Shown here piece by piece: positions 21,700 through 32,765 of a stretch of 64,000 nucleotides of DNA. The translations under genes and the position numbers were made by a program. The stretch's first letter is position 1. Every line of letters begins with the position of its first letter. Origin of the DNA: Takakia lepidozioides (taxonomy: Eukaryota > Streptophyta > Takakiopsida > Takakiales > Takakiaceae); the NCBI GenBank assembly GCA_030704615.1, contig CM060733.1, forward strand, positions 51,896,001 through 51,960,000, read 5' to 3'. The notes beneath the pieces were generated by a model that saw only the letters and a list, made by a program, of their open reading frames with translations, had not been told where the DNA came from and searched no databases.

Positions 21700-22016
21700 T
21701 CGAGGGCAAACAAATTTTTTTATTAATTTATTAGATTTTATTCTATTTTTAATGAATAAAATGATATAATATAAAAACATACATATACATATTTGAGGGT
21801 ATTTTTTAATTATTGAAAAGGGAAATATACATATAGAAGGGGGTATTTTTTAAAAATTACAAATTTCTATATATTTACAGGAGGGGGTTTTATAGTCTTC
21901 AAAATGTATGTACAGAGGGGGTATAAATGATCCAAGGACCCGTATACAAGGGGTTTTTTTTATTAGGCGACGAACGCATGTGATACGGACATTTTATAAA
22001 GAGTGCACCCCCCAGG
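21700..22016. repeat. L-type terminal arm of element B
   Basis: It is an inverted match of 6768-7070 (for example ATCCAAGGACCCGTATAC and ATGTACAGAGGGGGTATAAA). It ends GAGTGCACCCCCCAGG. Confidence 0.85.
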
Positions 22017-22024
22017 GCATTTGG
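22017..22024. repeat. Target-site duplication of element B, right copy
   Basis: GCATTTGG is identical to 16247-16254. It runs directly into a G run. Confidence 0.8.
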
Positions 22025-23740
22025 GGGGGGGGGGGGGAGGAGGAGGTATGGGCCGGTTTGGAGCGGCCTAGTCGATCAGCGACGCCGCCCCCTGAGCCTG
22101 AGTAGTCAGCAAAGAAGGGCCTGGACTACGGGGCGCCGCCGCCGGCTATGCTCCACATCTGGAACCTACTTACAGTGGCGCTCCGGGAGGGGATAACGCG
22201 GGCATATCCGGCAACGGGGACTCCTGCAACATTGGGTGACACTGGGGCGAGTCAGACAAGCTTGCAAAGGTACCCCTGTCGCACCTTGTTCCATTTTTTG
22301 TCCTTTCATTTGCATGCATGATTTTCTTTGTTGTTTTTTTTTTTTTCTTGAATTTGGGGGGGTTATTTGTCTTCAGGAGGCAACAACATGGCTGGCCTCA
22401 TTGGTGCAGTCTAGTGGGGTTGCCAATGAGGGAGAGCACGTGGTGCTCATGAAAGACCCGAACACCAAAGGTAAGAAGAAGATGCCTCGACCTCCCGAGA
22501 TCCCTTTTAACATCAATGAAATTGCTGCCGAGGAGAGAGAGAAAAGGGAGAGGGAGAAGGAGAGAGAGGAAGTAGCGGGGAAGGGGAAGGAGATGGTCGG
22601 GAAGGAAAAGAAGAAGAAGAAAAAGAAGTCCCATGGAGAGGAAGGGATGAGTGTGCATGCGAGGGATGACAATGGGGTAACAAAGGAGCAGGGGAAGGAG
22701 GCTACAAAGAAGGGAGAGAGTGGGAAGAAGAACATGGCCTTGGCGATAGAAGACGTGGAGTTGGCAAAGATCGTGGTGCCACCGGTGGAGGTGAATCGCC
22801 ATGGTGACCCCTACGGTGCGTTCTGGGAGGCTATGAAGAAGCCAGCCTTCGAACTCACAATGAGGTGGTTCCTTTTGCACATTGAGTGGGCTGATCAGCA
22901 CTTTGGCGCGAAGCGGGCGTATGCCCGTGAGTTAGACCGCCGGTTTCAGACAATTGGAGTGACACAAGGGTGCTGGAGATGGTGGGGCGAAACTTGAAGG
23001 ACGGGAGGTACCGTGCCAGACAGATCATTCGGAGGGCAATGGAAAAGGGGGCCATACCCAAACCACCTTATGGAATTACACAGGTTGGTAAATCCTGAAT
23101 CATTTCACCTTCTGTTTGTCGCATGTGCATTAATGAGGTGGATTCGATGCAACGTATGTGTGTAATTCACTAATTGTTGGGGGGGGGGGGGGGGGGGGGG
23201 GGATAGGTATCGTGGGATGCACTCATTGCGGGAGAGAATGATGCGGCAAACATGGCCAAATTTGAGCGGGCACGCGAAGCAACAACAGTCCGCCTTGACA
23301 AGCACGAATCCACACACAAATGGGGTGCCGACGGATCCAAGGGTTTTATCTTGCGATTTGTAAGTCATACTTCCCTATGTATTTTGTTATGTCTTCTTTC
23401 TGGCTCCATCCCTGCTCTATCATCGTGAAGAACTGACTTTAATTTGTGGCATGTGTAGCAACGCGCATTTGAGAGGAAGCCATCTCCGACAGAGTACAAC
23501 TATGCCAATGAGCATGGTTGACAATCTTTCATGAAGAACATGGCCAACACGGAGGGGATGAGTGCACTACAGGGCAGTAGTATGGATGAGGGCGGGGGTC
23601 ATGGCCAGGGATTGGATGCGAGCTCTGTGGGACTTAGGGGAACGCCGCCTCCTTTAGGTGCTCTGGCAAAGGGCGCGGAGTCATCAGGCTCATCGGATAG
23701 CTCTGAGTCCTCCACTGAGGATAAGGATGAGGATGACTAG
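22025..23740 (+). pseudogene. Decayed multi-exon gene of the host transposable element
   Basis: Likely exons are 22025-22269 (donor AAAG/GTACCC), 22374-23083, about 23208-23358 and 23460-23740, with GT..AG borders. Visible pieces are LASLVQSSGVANEGEHVVLM, a long E/K-rich charged stretch (KEREEVAGKGKEMVGKEKKK), PYGAFWEAMKKPAFELTMRW, RRAMEKGAIPKPPYGITQ, VSWDALIAGENDAANMAKFE, RAFERKPSPTEYNYANEHG and an acidic serine-rich tail ending EDKDEDD. A one-base loss near 22960 shifts the frame, and a TGA at about 23519 interrupts exon 4, so it is broken. The layout (a charged protein just before CACTA-type ends) suggests the second protein of a CACTA element, such as a TNPA or transposase_24 type. The family is not recognised with certainty. 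Confidence 0.45.
23177..23202. repeat. Poly-G run
   Basis: An uninterrupted G tract of about 25 bases lies in the intron before the exon at 23208. It could form a G-quadruplex and may vary in length. Confidence 0.8.
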
Positions 23741-23989
23741 TCCTAGTCCATGTAGGTCCCAGGGTCAGCCTACTGAACCCTTGTAAGGTTTTCAGCTTAT
23801 TTCTTGTAAATATATTTCCATATTCCATCTTCCATCTTATTCATGTGTCACACCGTCCTCACCCTCGATTCATGCTTGCTCAATTGTGTACCTGCTAAAT
23901 CAGAGAAATGGAAGCTGTCAGGTCTCCCTCCCCCAAAACAAAACCAGGCAGAAAACAAAAACCACTCCCAATTCACCCCCAAAATCAAC

Positions 23990-25943
23990 CCCAACCCTCC
24001 CCAGGCTAGCCTCGCGACTGTAGGGCGTCGGAATTGGCGACGTGTTTTTGGGCGGGGGTCGCTAGCCGCGATGGCTGGGCGTCGCAAATCTCTTTTGCAA
24101 CCAGCAATGCCCGACCCCCCCTTCGACTTGTTTTTTTGGTCCGGGGGTCGCAAGCCGCGACGCCCTGGCATCACGAATCCCACCACCCTGCCTGAGCCAC
24201 GTGTTTTCATTTTTTGATTGAATATAAAGAAAGCGACGCCAGAGCGTCGTGGAAACCCACCCGCAGGCGTCGTGGAGGCCGACTCCAGCTCCTCATGTTT
24301 TTTTTGTTTGTCATGCCCAATAGTCGCTTGCAGCGACGCACGGGCGTCGCTTGGCGTACCACCCGGCTTACGCCATGTATTTTTGGGTTTTAGGATGGGA
24401 CTCCCGGGCAGGTTACAAAAAAAAGGGATGCAACGCCGCGCCGTCGCCCCTACCAATGCCGTCGGTTGGAGGGCAGTGACGGCAAGTCGTCGTTCGCAGG
24501 AGGCCCGTCACTACAGCAAATGGGGGGGAGGGGTTTGTGATGCCAGCCGCGCCCCCACGCCCCGCGCAACACTGAGCCCGCGGCATTTTTTTGCAACGTC
24601 CCGGCGTCGCAATCCCCCGCTGCGACATCATTACGACGCCCAGCCGTCGTAAGGTGGCATGAAGGGGAAAGAGGGCCCTCGCTGCGACGGATTTTTTTTC
24701 TTACGACGCCCCGGCGTCGGAAATTCAAAATAAATAAATAAATAAATAAATAAATAAATATATTAGACGTTGCGACGCTTCGGCGTCGCAAAAGCGTCAC
24801 TAAGGGCGCAACAGCATCACCACAGTGGGAGTTTTTTTTTTTTTTTTTTTGGGCTTTGCGGCCCTCAACTTTACAAAAGCGTCGCTTGGGGCGCCCCGCG
24901 CTGGACGCCCAACGTTGCGACATCAGGGGGTCGCAACGGCATCGCCACATGGGGTCGCAATGGTGTTGTGGTTAGCTTAGGTCCACACAAGGACGTCGTT
25001 TGGGGTGCCTGGTAGTGGCGGGGTACAACAATGGCGACGATGCTGGAGCTGGGGCTGGGGCTGGGGCTGGGACTGGGCACTAAGGCTATGGAGGTTGCAA
25101 CTCCCCGGCGTCACAAGAAAGACCCCCTTAGAAGGAACTTGAAGGAACTTGAAGGAACTCTTTATATGTATATATATATGTATATATTTATATTGCTTTT
25201 GTGATACATAGATGTAGTGTAGGTGTGTTGGTAGTTTGTAGGGTCCTTGAAATGTTATAACGTGGAGGTCTTAGGTTCAAGTATACGTTACATGATATAT
25301 GTAGAACAATGAACATATCGCTTTTAGACAGAACCAGAGTCAATGGTCAACATTGAAATTCAAATTTTAAATTCAAATTTTCCCGCCTAAATTCAAATGT
25401 ACCCTCTTAAATTGTGACGTCAGGACGTTGCACTTTGCGACCCCCGAACGGTGCTAATTTTGCATTGCAGAAAAGGTTTTTTCTTTTTTCTTTTTTTTCT
25501 TTTCGTTTTTTCCGACGTCCGTGCGTCGCAAATCGCATCGGCGTCGCAAATCGCGGTTTCGCATATTTGCGACCCCCATTGGTCGCAAATTTGCGACGTT
25601 TTTTTGGCGACGCCCGGACGTCGCAAATTTGGCTTTTTTTTCCCGCCCAAAAAGGGCTGTTTTACGACGCCGCAGCGTCGAAACCCCCCCCCCCCCTTTC
25701 CTGTAGTGCCTGCCATCGGCGTGGACGGCCCGAAAAGCGATGTCCGGTAGTTGCGGGAGTTGGGGCGGGGGCTCGCGACCCCCATATGTCGCATTTTTGC
25801 GACGTCTTTTGGCGACGCCTATGCGACTGCTGGGCGACGGCCGGACGTCGCAAATACGACGCCTGCCCCATGCCCAAAATGGGTGTTTTCCCGACGCCGC
25901 GGCATGGCCCGGGCGTCGCAAAGGCCCCCCTTTTCCTGTAGTG
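23990..25943 (+). mobile_element. CACTA-type element, 3' subterminal region and end
   Basis: GCGACGCC, GGCGTCGC, TTGCGACG and CGTCGCAAA occur tens of times in both orientations from about 24005 to 25920. The block ends CCTTTTCCTGTAGTG, the complement of CACTACAGGAAAAGG, a CACTA terminal repeat. Dense inverted subterminal repeats are the rule in CACTA (En/Spm) elements and serve as binding sites for the TNPA-type protein. The other end of the outer element is not found. Elements A and B may be inserted in it. Confidence 0.65.
24509..25708 (+). mobile_element. Nested non-autonomous CACTA element
   Basis: It starts CACTACAGCAAATGGGGG and ends CCCTTTCCTGTAGTG, giving imperfect CACTACAG..CTGTAGTG termini around 1.2 kb filled with GCGACGCC-type repeats. 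Flanking triplets are CGT and CCT, so the 3-bp duplication is imperfect. No coding capacity is seen. Confidence 0.5.
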
Positions 25944-26100
25944 AATCAACAACACGACCAGTGTACGGTATCTTCTCACCTTCGTCGTTAGCCCCATGTA
26001 TTCCAGCTGCTTTGGGTGTGCAACCCCACAGCTTGTAACACTTTTCATAGAAGGCCCACGTAGATGGGACTCCTCCAGAAGTCTTCACGACTACATCTCG
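25944..26100 (-). pseudogene. Coding fragment interrupted by the CACTA end
   Basis: The minus strand reads KTSGGVPSTWAFYEKCYKLW, then GCTPKAAGIHGANDEGEK and IPYTGRVVDS, and is cut off exactly at the CACTA terminus. It resembles a piece of a transposon-encoded helix-turn-helix protein. The family is not recognised. Confidence 0.35.
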
Positions 26101-26187
26101 TTCTTTTTTGTAACGTTTCTATATGTTGTCATGTTTGGACCTCATCTGGTCCTTAGAAGCACTCTTGTGGGTTCGCTGGTTGAAGTC

Positions 26188-26660
26188 AGTGAGGGATGGT
26201 GGGACATGTTCATCTGAACATGCCCCATCCTCTATATTCATTATCAACACAAACAAAAGTTCTACACAAATTGTTTAGGTGGCCTGAGTACATTTTTGAA
26301 CTTTTTGGAGCCCCCTTCGGAAATCTGAGCACATCTCGGGGGTGCCCACTCAATTTGAGTGAGTGATGGTGGGATATGTTCATCTGAACATGCCCCACCC
26401 TCTTCAGGTCTAAACCAAACAAAAAATTTCAAATCACAAATTGTTTAGGGTGCCTAAGTGGCTTTATGTAGTTATGGGAGCCCTCTTTGTAAAAGTTGCC
26501 ATATCTCGGGGGTGCCTCACTGTATTTGAGTGAGGGGTGGTGGGGGCATGTTGATCTAAACGTGCCCCACCCTCTACAGGTGTGAAACAAACAAGCAAAA
26601 CCAAACCACTCAGTTTTCAGGGGGCCTAAGTGTCTCATGCCCCACCCTCTGGAAGTCTTA
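26188..26660. repeat. Tandem repeat, period about 170 bp
   Basis: Units start at about 26188, 26358 and 26529, with a partial unit at 26636. Each has GATGGTGGGA, the palindromic TGTTCATCTGAACATG or a variant, CCCCACCCTC and ATCTCGGGGGTGCC. No coding sequence is seen. Confidence 0.7.
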
Positions 26661-27540
26661 ACTACAAAAGAGAAAGCACAACCCAATATTTTTAGGGTAG
26701 TTGAATTGCTTAAGATGCATTTTTGAGTGACATTTTTTGCATGTGTTACTTTAAACTAGTTGTGCAATGTGAGTGCATACATACCTCCTACTCTCTATGT
26801 ACTTGTGAGTGATGATGTTATAAACATACAAGAGCCCTAGTGTGATTCATACGAGTGAAGTGGTTGCAGGCTTCGTCTTTCTTCCCGCTATTCTATCTTC
26901 TCTACAAGCTCGTCATTCTTTTTTACGTACTGGCATTTACAATGAAGTTTTGATCAACAGATAATTATATTCACATTGCATCTCGTGGCAGCCCCATATT
27001 GGCCGCGCAATACACGGGACGTCCCTCCATCTGCATAACGCAGCTTTTCGGACGTCCCAAAACTGCGTCGAGCAGACGTGCTGTCAGATGTATCGGAAGG
27101 CCCTGACAGTGCTGTGCGCCGAGGCCCCGCGTTATGGGAACGGTGTTCAGCGGGCACATCCGTCATGTGTGGCCCCCCTATCAATGTCCATCCCTTATAA
27201 CAAACGTCCACTGCCAACCTACACACTTGTGTGTCATGTTAGTGTTGTCAATCACACTTATGGGGGAAAGTCAAGCCTGAGTACAATATTTCCAAAATCA
27301 CCTTCCAGCTCACAGTAATATGAACTGTCTGATGCTTCATCTGATTCTTTGAGACATTCATTTGTGTCTTGATGAGTGCCTACTTCATCGACACACATTG
27401 TTGTAACTAGTGCTTTGCTACTAACAACACACTACAGAACGCACCCACCTAGTGGCTCGTTTGCGTTACCACTTTTACATGATTGAATGATTCGCCCACG
27501 AAATTGTTGGACAATGATATGACGCAATAATCACGTAAAA
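26661..27540. other. Gene-poor stretch, nothing recognised
   Basis: Open frames on both strands at 26954-27318 are short and overlap each other. No domain, RNA gene or terminal repeat is seen. Confidence 0.35.
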
Positions 27541-27650
27541 TTTCTTTAGCAAAATAAATCAACCTGACGTTAAATGACACCTCGTCATCCAATTTTTTTT
27601 AATACAATATTGGAAAAATCTAGATTCTTTGATTAGTTTCCTTGGCGAAA
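27541..27650. repeat. Dispersed direct repeat, copy 1
   Basis: TTAGCAAAATAAATCAACCT to GATTAGTTTC recurs at 31585-31700 in the same orientation (AGCAAAATAAATCAACCTGACGT shortened here to its shared core). The pair, about 4 kb apart, could be the remains of LTRs or of two copies of one repeat. Confidence 0.5.
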
Positions 27651-28224
27651 TCCATGGTGTGCTTAAATACTACATTAAGTTGTCGAATTAACTATTTTGA
27701 TTATTTTTGTGTTTTGGATGGTGTTGGTATTTTTTACTTTATTTTTACTATTGTGTTATCCTTTTGCAGAATACCAATTTGTAAATATATGAAACTTGAA
27801 ACTTATAAATATACAGTAAAAGAGCATATTCACATGTATAAACACTATGTCTATCCTTTATATTCTATTTTCAGTGGAAACATGCAATTTTTTGTGCTCA
27901 CATAGTATCTACCTCCCTTCAATGTTATTTGAAGTGTTCCAGAGGCCACTGTGAAATCCAATGTAAATGGCCAGCACTCCCAGCTCGTCTCAACTTTTGG
28001 AGCGTGATATATATGCTTCTTGTAGTTTTGTAGTTTTTTAGAGCATTTTGGGTAGTTAAAAGGATGGAGAAGATGACATTACTAGAATATAGTTTTGTCT
28101 TCTAGATGGATAGAGTCCATCATATTGATTATAGTTAAAATATAGATATATTCGATGGGCGATACTATCTTTGAGATGAGAGTGATGGAGAAAGAGGTGT
28201 TAGATAATGCTTTTATCATATTAA

Positions 28225-28590
28225 TATTTGTATGTATGACTAGGTACTTTTTATAGGCATATATAAAGACTAAGGTCTCCAAGCCATTTTTAACGTTCAT
28301 GTAGTTATAGCCCAAGTGATATTTGTGGGTATAACTATATACCTTCTATATTAGGCATGGTCCAAGCTTATTTTAAAGTTAGGGTAGTTGTAGGCCTAAG
28401 TGATATTATTTGTCGGTATGACTAAGTACCTTCTATTTGCATGCTATATGAAGACAAAGATGTAAGCTACTTTTAACGTTAATGTAGTTGTAACTGAAGT
28501 GATATTTTTGCATATGAATACATAACTTTATAGGCATGTATGAGGAATTGTAAGGTCCAAGTTACTTTCAACATTAAGGTAAGAGTCAAG
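28225..28590. repeat. Degenerate tandem repeat, period about 90-97 bp
   Basis: Four units carry TATGACTA.GTAC.TT, ACTTTTAACGTTAATGTAG or a variant, and AAGTGATATTT. They begin near 28232, 28329, 28417 and 28516. AT-rich, no gene. Confidence 0.6.
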
Positions 28591-29096
28591 CCATATTACA
28601 TTAATGATGGTGTTGACATCCAATAGATTGCCTAATCACTTCTTTAAATTACTACATTGGATAGAAAACAATTGGAACAATGTAAGAACTTGATGCAAAC
28701 ATACAATCTGATAGTACATTCACTGATTTTTGACAACATTCAATGGCGTTTCCTCATTTTAGGGATAAACGTCTTCGAAGGCACCAATGAGCCCATGTCA
28801 TCCATCATTTGCAGATCTTCATGACGAGCCTCAGATTCCGGTTGTGCAAGAGACTAACTGCGCTTGTGAGCAGAGACATGTAAAATGCACCTCCGGTGAT
28901 TTTAATGTTCAAATATGTACTACGTTGCCACATGAGGCATGGAAAAGGCCTATGCAAAATTATGTTAAGCTTCTGTTTGTAAGAACAACAAATTTGGCTC
29001 CTCTGACAAGCCATGTCACATCCTTCCACCATCTTTTATCTGTATCCATGCCACTATTAAACATTTTAATATTTTAGTATATCATTAGTTGTTGTA

Positions 29097-29180
29097 TAGC
29101 GTTGAGTAGTCTACTGGCTACAAGGCGATGGTGATGGTAACCATGAGATATAGGGTTTGAATCTTGTTGGATTGTTATGC
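29097..29180 (+). ncRNA. tRNA-derived (SINE-like) fragment
   Basis: TAGTCTACTGGCTACAAGGC resembles an A box and GGGTTTGAATC a B box about 40 bp later. It is weak on its own. It is listed because another tRNA-like fragment lies 300 bp away. Confidence 0.3.
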
Positions 29181-29435
29181 CGCCTAGTCCATGTCATCCC
29201 TGTTCCGTATCACTAGATGGTGTTTGATATGTCACTGTGGCGTCCTAAGAAAAAAAACTTTACATACATAGTTAAATTAATTTTGTGATACCAAGTGTAA
29301 GTTTCACCAATTGAAGTGACACTCCCTTCCGTGTGCTTCAGTCTACAGAGCTTACTCATAGGACGGGCCACTGCCCCATTATGGTAGGGGGAGAAGATAA
29401 TATGATAATACCACACAAAACTAGGTAGTAGGATT

Positions 29436-29502
29436 TGAACCCAATATTATTTGGTGCTCTATCTAACTCAGCTTATACCGACTGGTTGGTAGTACTGCTA
29501 TT
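29436..29502 (-). ncRNA. tRNA-derived (SINE-like) fragment
   Basis: On the minus strand AGCTGAGTTAGATAGAGC (A box) is followed by GGGTTCAAATCC (perfect B box) at tRNA spacing. The stems are degenerate, so this is the head of an old SINE or a tRNA pseudogene. Confidence 0.45.
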
Positions 29503-29664
29503 ATGCTAGTCACGTATAGTGGAATATACTTTCATGCTGAAAATTCATCCATTTATTTATCAGAAGATGTTGAACAATAGTGGTGTCACCTAAATGAGAT
29601 TTTATCACATCGTAGAAGTAGTTTTCAGTAAAAGAGAGGAGGTGACACATGACATATTAACATG

Positions 29665-29825
29665 AGCTTAGCAGTTTTTGATGCTGATGCATAGACGCCT
29701 GGGGAAGGCACAACATGAGCTTTGCGGATGAGCTTTGCGGTTTTTTGACACTGATGCGTAGACATCTGGGAAAGGCACAACATGAGCTTAATTAGCAGTT
29801 TGTGACACTGATGCGTAGTCTCTTT
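29665..29825. repeat. Short tandem repeat, period about 60-75 bp
   Basis: ACATGAGCTT, GACACTGATGCGTAGAC and TGGGGAAGGCACA recur two to three times with small changes. It is non-coding. Confidence 0.6.
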
Positions 29826-31584
29826 TTTAGAATAAAGAGGAGCTAATAAAAGTTACATTCCACTTCCGATTTTGTTTTGTCCGGGCATCATGCATGGGTA
29901 ATGATTCCGGCATTTGGCCCATCAAATCCCTCCAAATATATCCGTGGTATTACCCATCTTATACTGATTCATTCCATAATTTGCTTCACTTGAGAGGTTT
30001 TTTCAATGAATTAGCATTTTAACCCTTAACTTCCTACATGGTTCATTTTTTGACACCTAAAAATTATTACCTATGCCCAGTAAAATGAGGCTAACTACCT
30101 ATCAAAAATCATCCAGAAAAATGGACCTTACACTTAGGTGTGCACCTGGCATGCACTCACCAAAAAATGAACTTGTTTCACCGTCAAATATTGGAGATTA
30201 TATGGTTTTAGAGAGGATGGATTATTTGTTTCTATTTATGAAAACTTGGTTTTTTTAGCCTTGACCAAAAAATTTGAGAGGCTTTTAGATTTTTGTGGAG
30301 TGTTTATTCCACACATTCCTAATCTGTGTAGGTATGCCATGTCCATGCAAATAATGAGGGGCAAAAATCAGGTTTAGCATGGGGGTTTGTATGTGTTTGG
30401 GGTTCAAACTACCTTCATCGCAAAGATTTGGAAATTGGGATATGGCCTCCACAAGATGCTATAAAATGTTGCTCAAATTCAAAATCCCTCTGGTGAGGGG
30501 GTGACTCTCTTCACACGTACACCTTGGTCCAAATTATGCCCACAAGAAGAAATTGTAAAAGTTGACCCTCTAGTGGCCTGAAGTGCTGTCCAATCAACGT
30601 TGGCCACGTAGAAGTCAACTTTGCGTGGCCTCCCTCCATGCTCTTGTATGGAGGACCCACTGGGTTTTGGAAATTTGTGGACATGGAAGACTTTCTCCAA
30701 ATGGCATGCTGCCAATTGGAGATGATCTACCATGTCGTCAGGTCATTTATTGCTGAAGAAACGACCTAAAAATATTAAGATATGCAAAAGTTACGTTAAT
30801 ATATCATGTTATATGAAACCTGAAACGGGTTCCATAGGAAGTTAAGGGTTAAGGTACTGACTATCCTTGCTCTTGGGTCTGCTTTTCGATTGGGAGTTGT
30901 AGGTCAAAAGTTCTTGGCCCTTCTACCACTATGTTCCCTGACTTTCAAGGTTATATATTCTTTGTTAGTGCCGATCGGTCTCTGCTTTTGCTCAAGACCT
31001 CCTTGCCCTCGGCTCTGGGTTTCCGCTTAGCTTTGCCCGCTGGGCATGACAATCATGGGAACTGTCCCTCACTATTTTTAAAGTGTAAACTTTAAAGTGA
31101 TGTTTACACGATAGATGAAAAATGGCTGTGCGACAACCAGACTTGCAGTTGCGAGTTGCCATGAGACGAAGCTATTATAAACAGCTTGGAGTAGCAAGGT
31201 CAAACAAGTTATTTAATGTGTGGGGAGGTTGGGGAACATGTGTACAGACATCACTGAGTGCTCACGCGAATATACAAGGATATACCAGAAATACAAAGAA
31301 TATTCTTAGAGAGATACATAGGTGAAACTAAAATGTGCTCACGCCATATGAAATGCGAAACTTTTCGAAATGTTTGCTCGTTCACACAAGCCATAGCCAA
31401 GCCAGAAGTTGTGGCACAGGGAATTTTCTATTAGGGCCAATTCCTCAAACATGTCTGGTGATTAATTATTGGATTTTGTATCATGGGATGTTGTTGTTTG
31501 TAGCAGTCCCTAATATACAAAAGTAGTCACAATTCATTTTGTTTCGCCCACAAAGTCTAGGATAAATGACTCCTGTAAAAGTTT
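29826..31584. other. Gene-poor stretch, nothing recognised
   Basis: Only short open frames without domains are present. No RNA gene or terminal repeats are visible. Confidence 0.35.
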
Positions 31585-31700
31585 ATTAGCAAAATAAATC
31601 AACCTGACGTCAAGTGACATCTTGTGAATGAGGATGTCATCCAATTTTCTTTAATATAATCATGAAAAATATAGATTCTTGATTTATTTCATTGGTGAAA
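31585..31700. repeat. Dispersed direct repeat, copy 2
   Basis: This is the counterpart of 27541-27650. It contains an extra GAATGAGGATGTC segment. Confidence 0.5.
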
Positions 31701-31787
31701 CTCTTGGTACTCACGCCTCCATTTTTCTGTGCTCACGTGAGCTATGCTTACATGTTCCAACAACCAGTGTTGTTCTGGTATCACGTT

Positions 31788-32216
31788 CAGGACATACCAG
31801 ACGGGTCTTGGTACCAGACGTATCACAAATTTTTTGTACACGTCTGGTCTATATAAGGGTGGATGTATATTTTTCTAGATATTGGTATATTGAGTATGAG
31901 TATCATGACCATAACACCAGCTGGAACGAGATATCAATTCTGGTATCATTCCAAAGCGTCTTGAATTACAAGTTTATCACATAGCAAGTATCAAGTGAAA
32001 ACAAATACAATGAAATAAAGAAATAAATATACATGAGTACAAGTATGTAGATATATATACAGATAAATTAGTATAGTATACATACCAGAGTAAATGAGGA
32101 AGACGGCAGGGGAGAACTGGTATCGTGGCTGGTATGAAAAATCTGATACCAGCCAGGTCTGGTATATGACCAAGTATTCTCCCAAATGGACATATGGACC
32201 AGTCTGGTATGTCTGG
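31788..32216. mobile_element. MITE-like element with CTGGTAT subterminal repeats
   Basis: The left end CAGGACATACCAGACGGGTC and the complement of the right end, CCAGACATACCAGACTGGTC, form an imperfect inverted terminal repeat. CTGGTAT/ATACCAG occurs about ten times within 430 bp. No coding sequence is seen. The target duplication is not resolved. Confidence 0.45.
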
Positions 32217-32231
32217 ACATATATGTCAACG

Positions 32232-32765
32232 TAAAGCACTGCCAAAAAAATTTGTTTGTATTTATCGTGCCGTTAAAAAGCAGAATTCATGGGGTGCATT
32301 CCGCCAGGTGGAATGCACCCCATCAGCTCCCTCGAGTGCATCCCGAAATGCAGAATGCACAGGCCATTAGATTTATAAAAAAAAAACATTTGGCATTCAT
32401 TTATGTATAGAATAATGCCCTAAGTGGAGGCATTCCCCTATACATACAGGATTTTGGGGGCAGATTATGCCTTTTTGGAGGCAAATTAGGAATCAGAAGA
32501 TTGTCGCTCCACGTTGCTGGCACTTTATATATAGGGTAACGCCGAGGTCGGTAGCCCCAGGGGAAGGCCCGAAAATCCGGGAATGCACATTACCCTGTAA
32601 AGAAATACCAATTTAAAAAAAAAATCTAACTGCCAGTGCATTCTGCATTTGGGGCTGCACTCGGGGGAGTTGATGGGGTGCAGGTGGAATGCACCCGGAT
32701 GAAGTCTGCCTTTTACCGGCACAGTAAATACAAACAATTTTTTTTGGCTGTGCTGTGCGCATTCA
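32232..32765. mobile_element. MITE-like element with about 190-bp inverted arms
   Basis: The left arm (GCACTGCCAAAAAAATTTG, then GGGTGCATTCC, GAGTGCATCCCGAAATGCAG) is an inverted match of the right arm ending GGCTGTGC. Arms diverge by indels. The loop carries a second inverted word, ATGTATAG..CTATACAT. No transposase is present. Flanking duplications are not seen. Confidence 0.6.

Larger units (their letters stand above)
16255..22016 (+). mobile_element. DNA transposon B (5762 bp), non-autonomous, with captured PPR gene
   Basis: It begins CCTGGGGGGTGCACTC and ends GAGTGCACCCCCCAGG, with a perfect 8-bp duplication GCATTTGG on both sides. Its left arm matches the right arm of element A and its right arm matches the left arm of A, so B is the same family in reverse orientation. 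It lacks any transposase-like frame. Inside, in order, are repeats (16650-17200), an inverted LINE piece (17200-18990), the repeat block shared with A (19370-19720), PPR-DYW relics (19140-21323), a small LINE piece (21480-21680) and the L-type arm. It was probably mobilised in trans by an A-like element. Confidence 0.8.

Noticed and set aside
6768-22016. A single 15-kb palindromic transposon bounded by the outer arms
   Set aside because: The inner arm pair at 15355-16649 has its own termini and each half has its own perfect 8-bp duplication, so two insertions explain the data better.
26954-27226. 90-codon minus-strand ORF (DVPAEHRSHNAGP)
   Set aside because: Overlaps ORFs in other frames and has no recognised domain.
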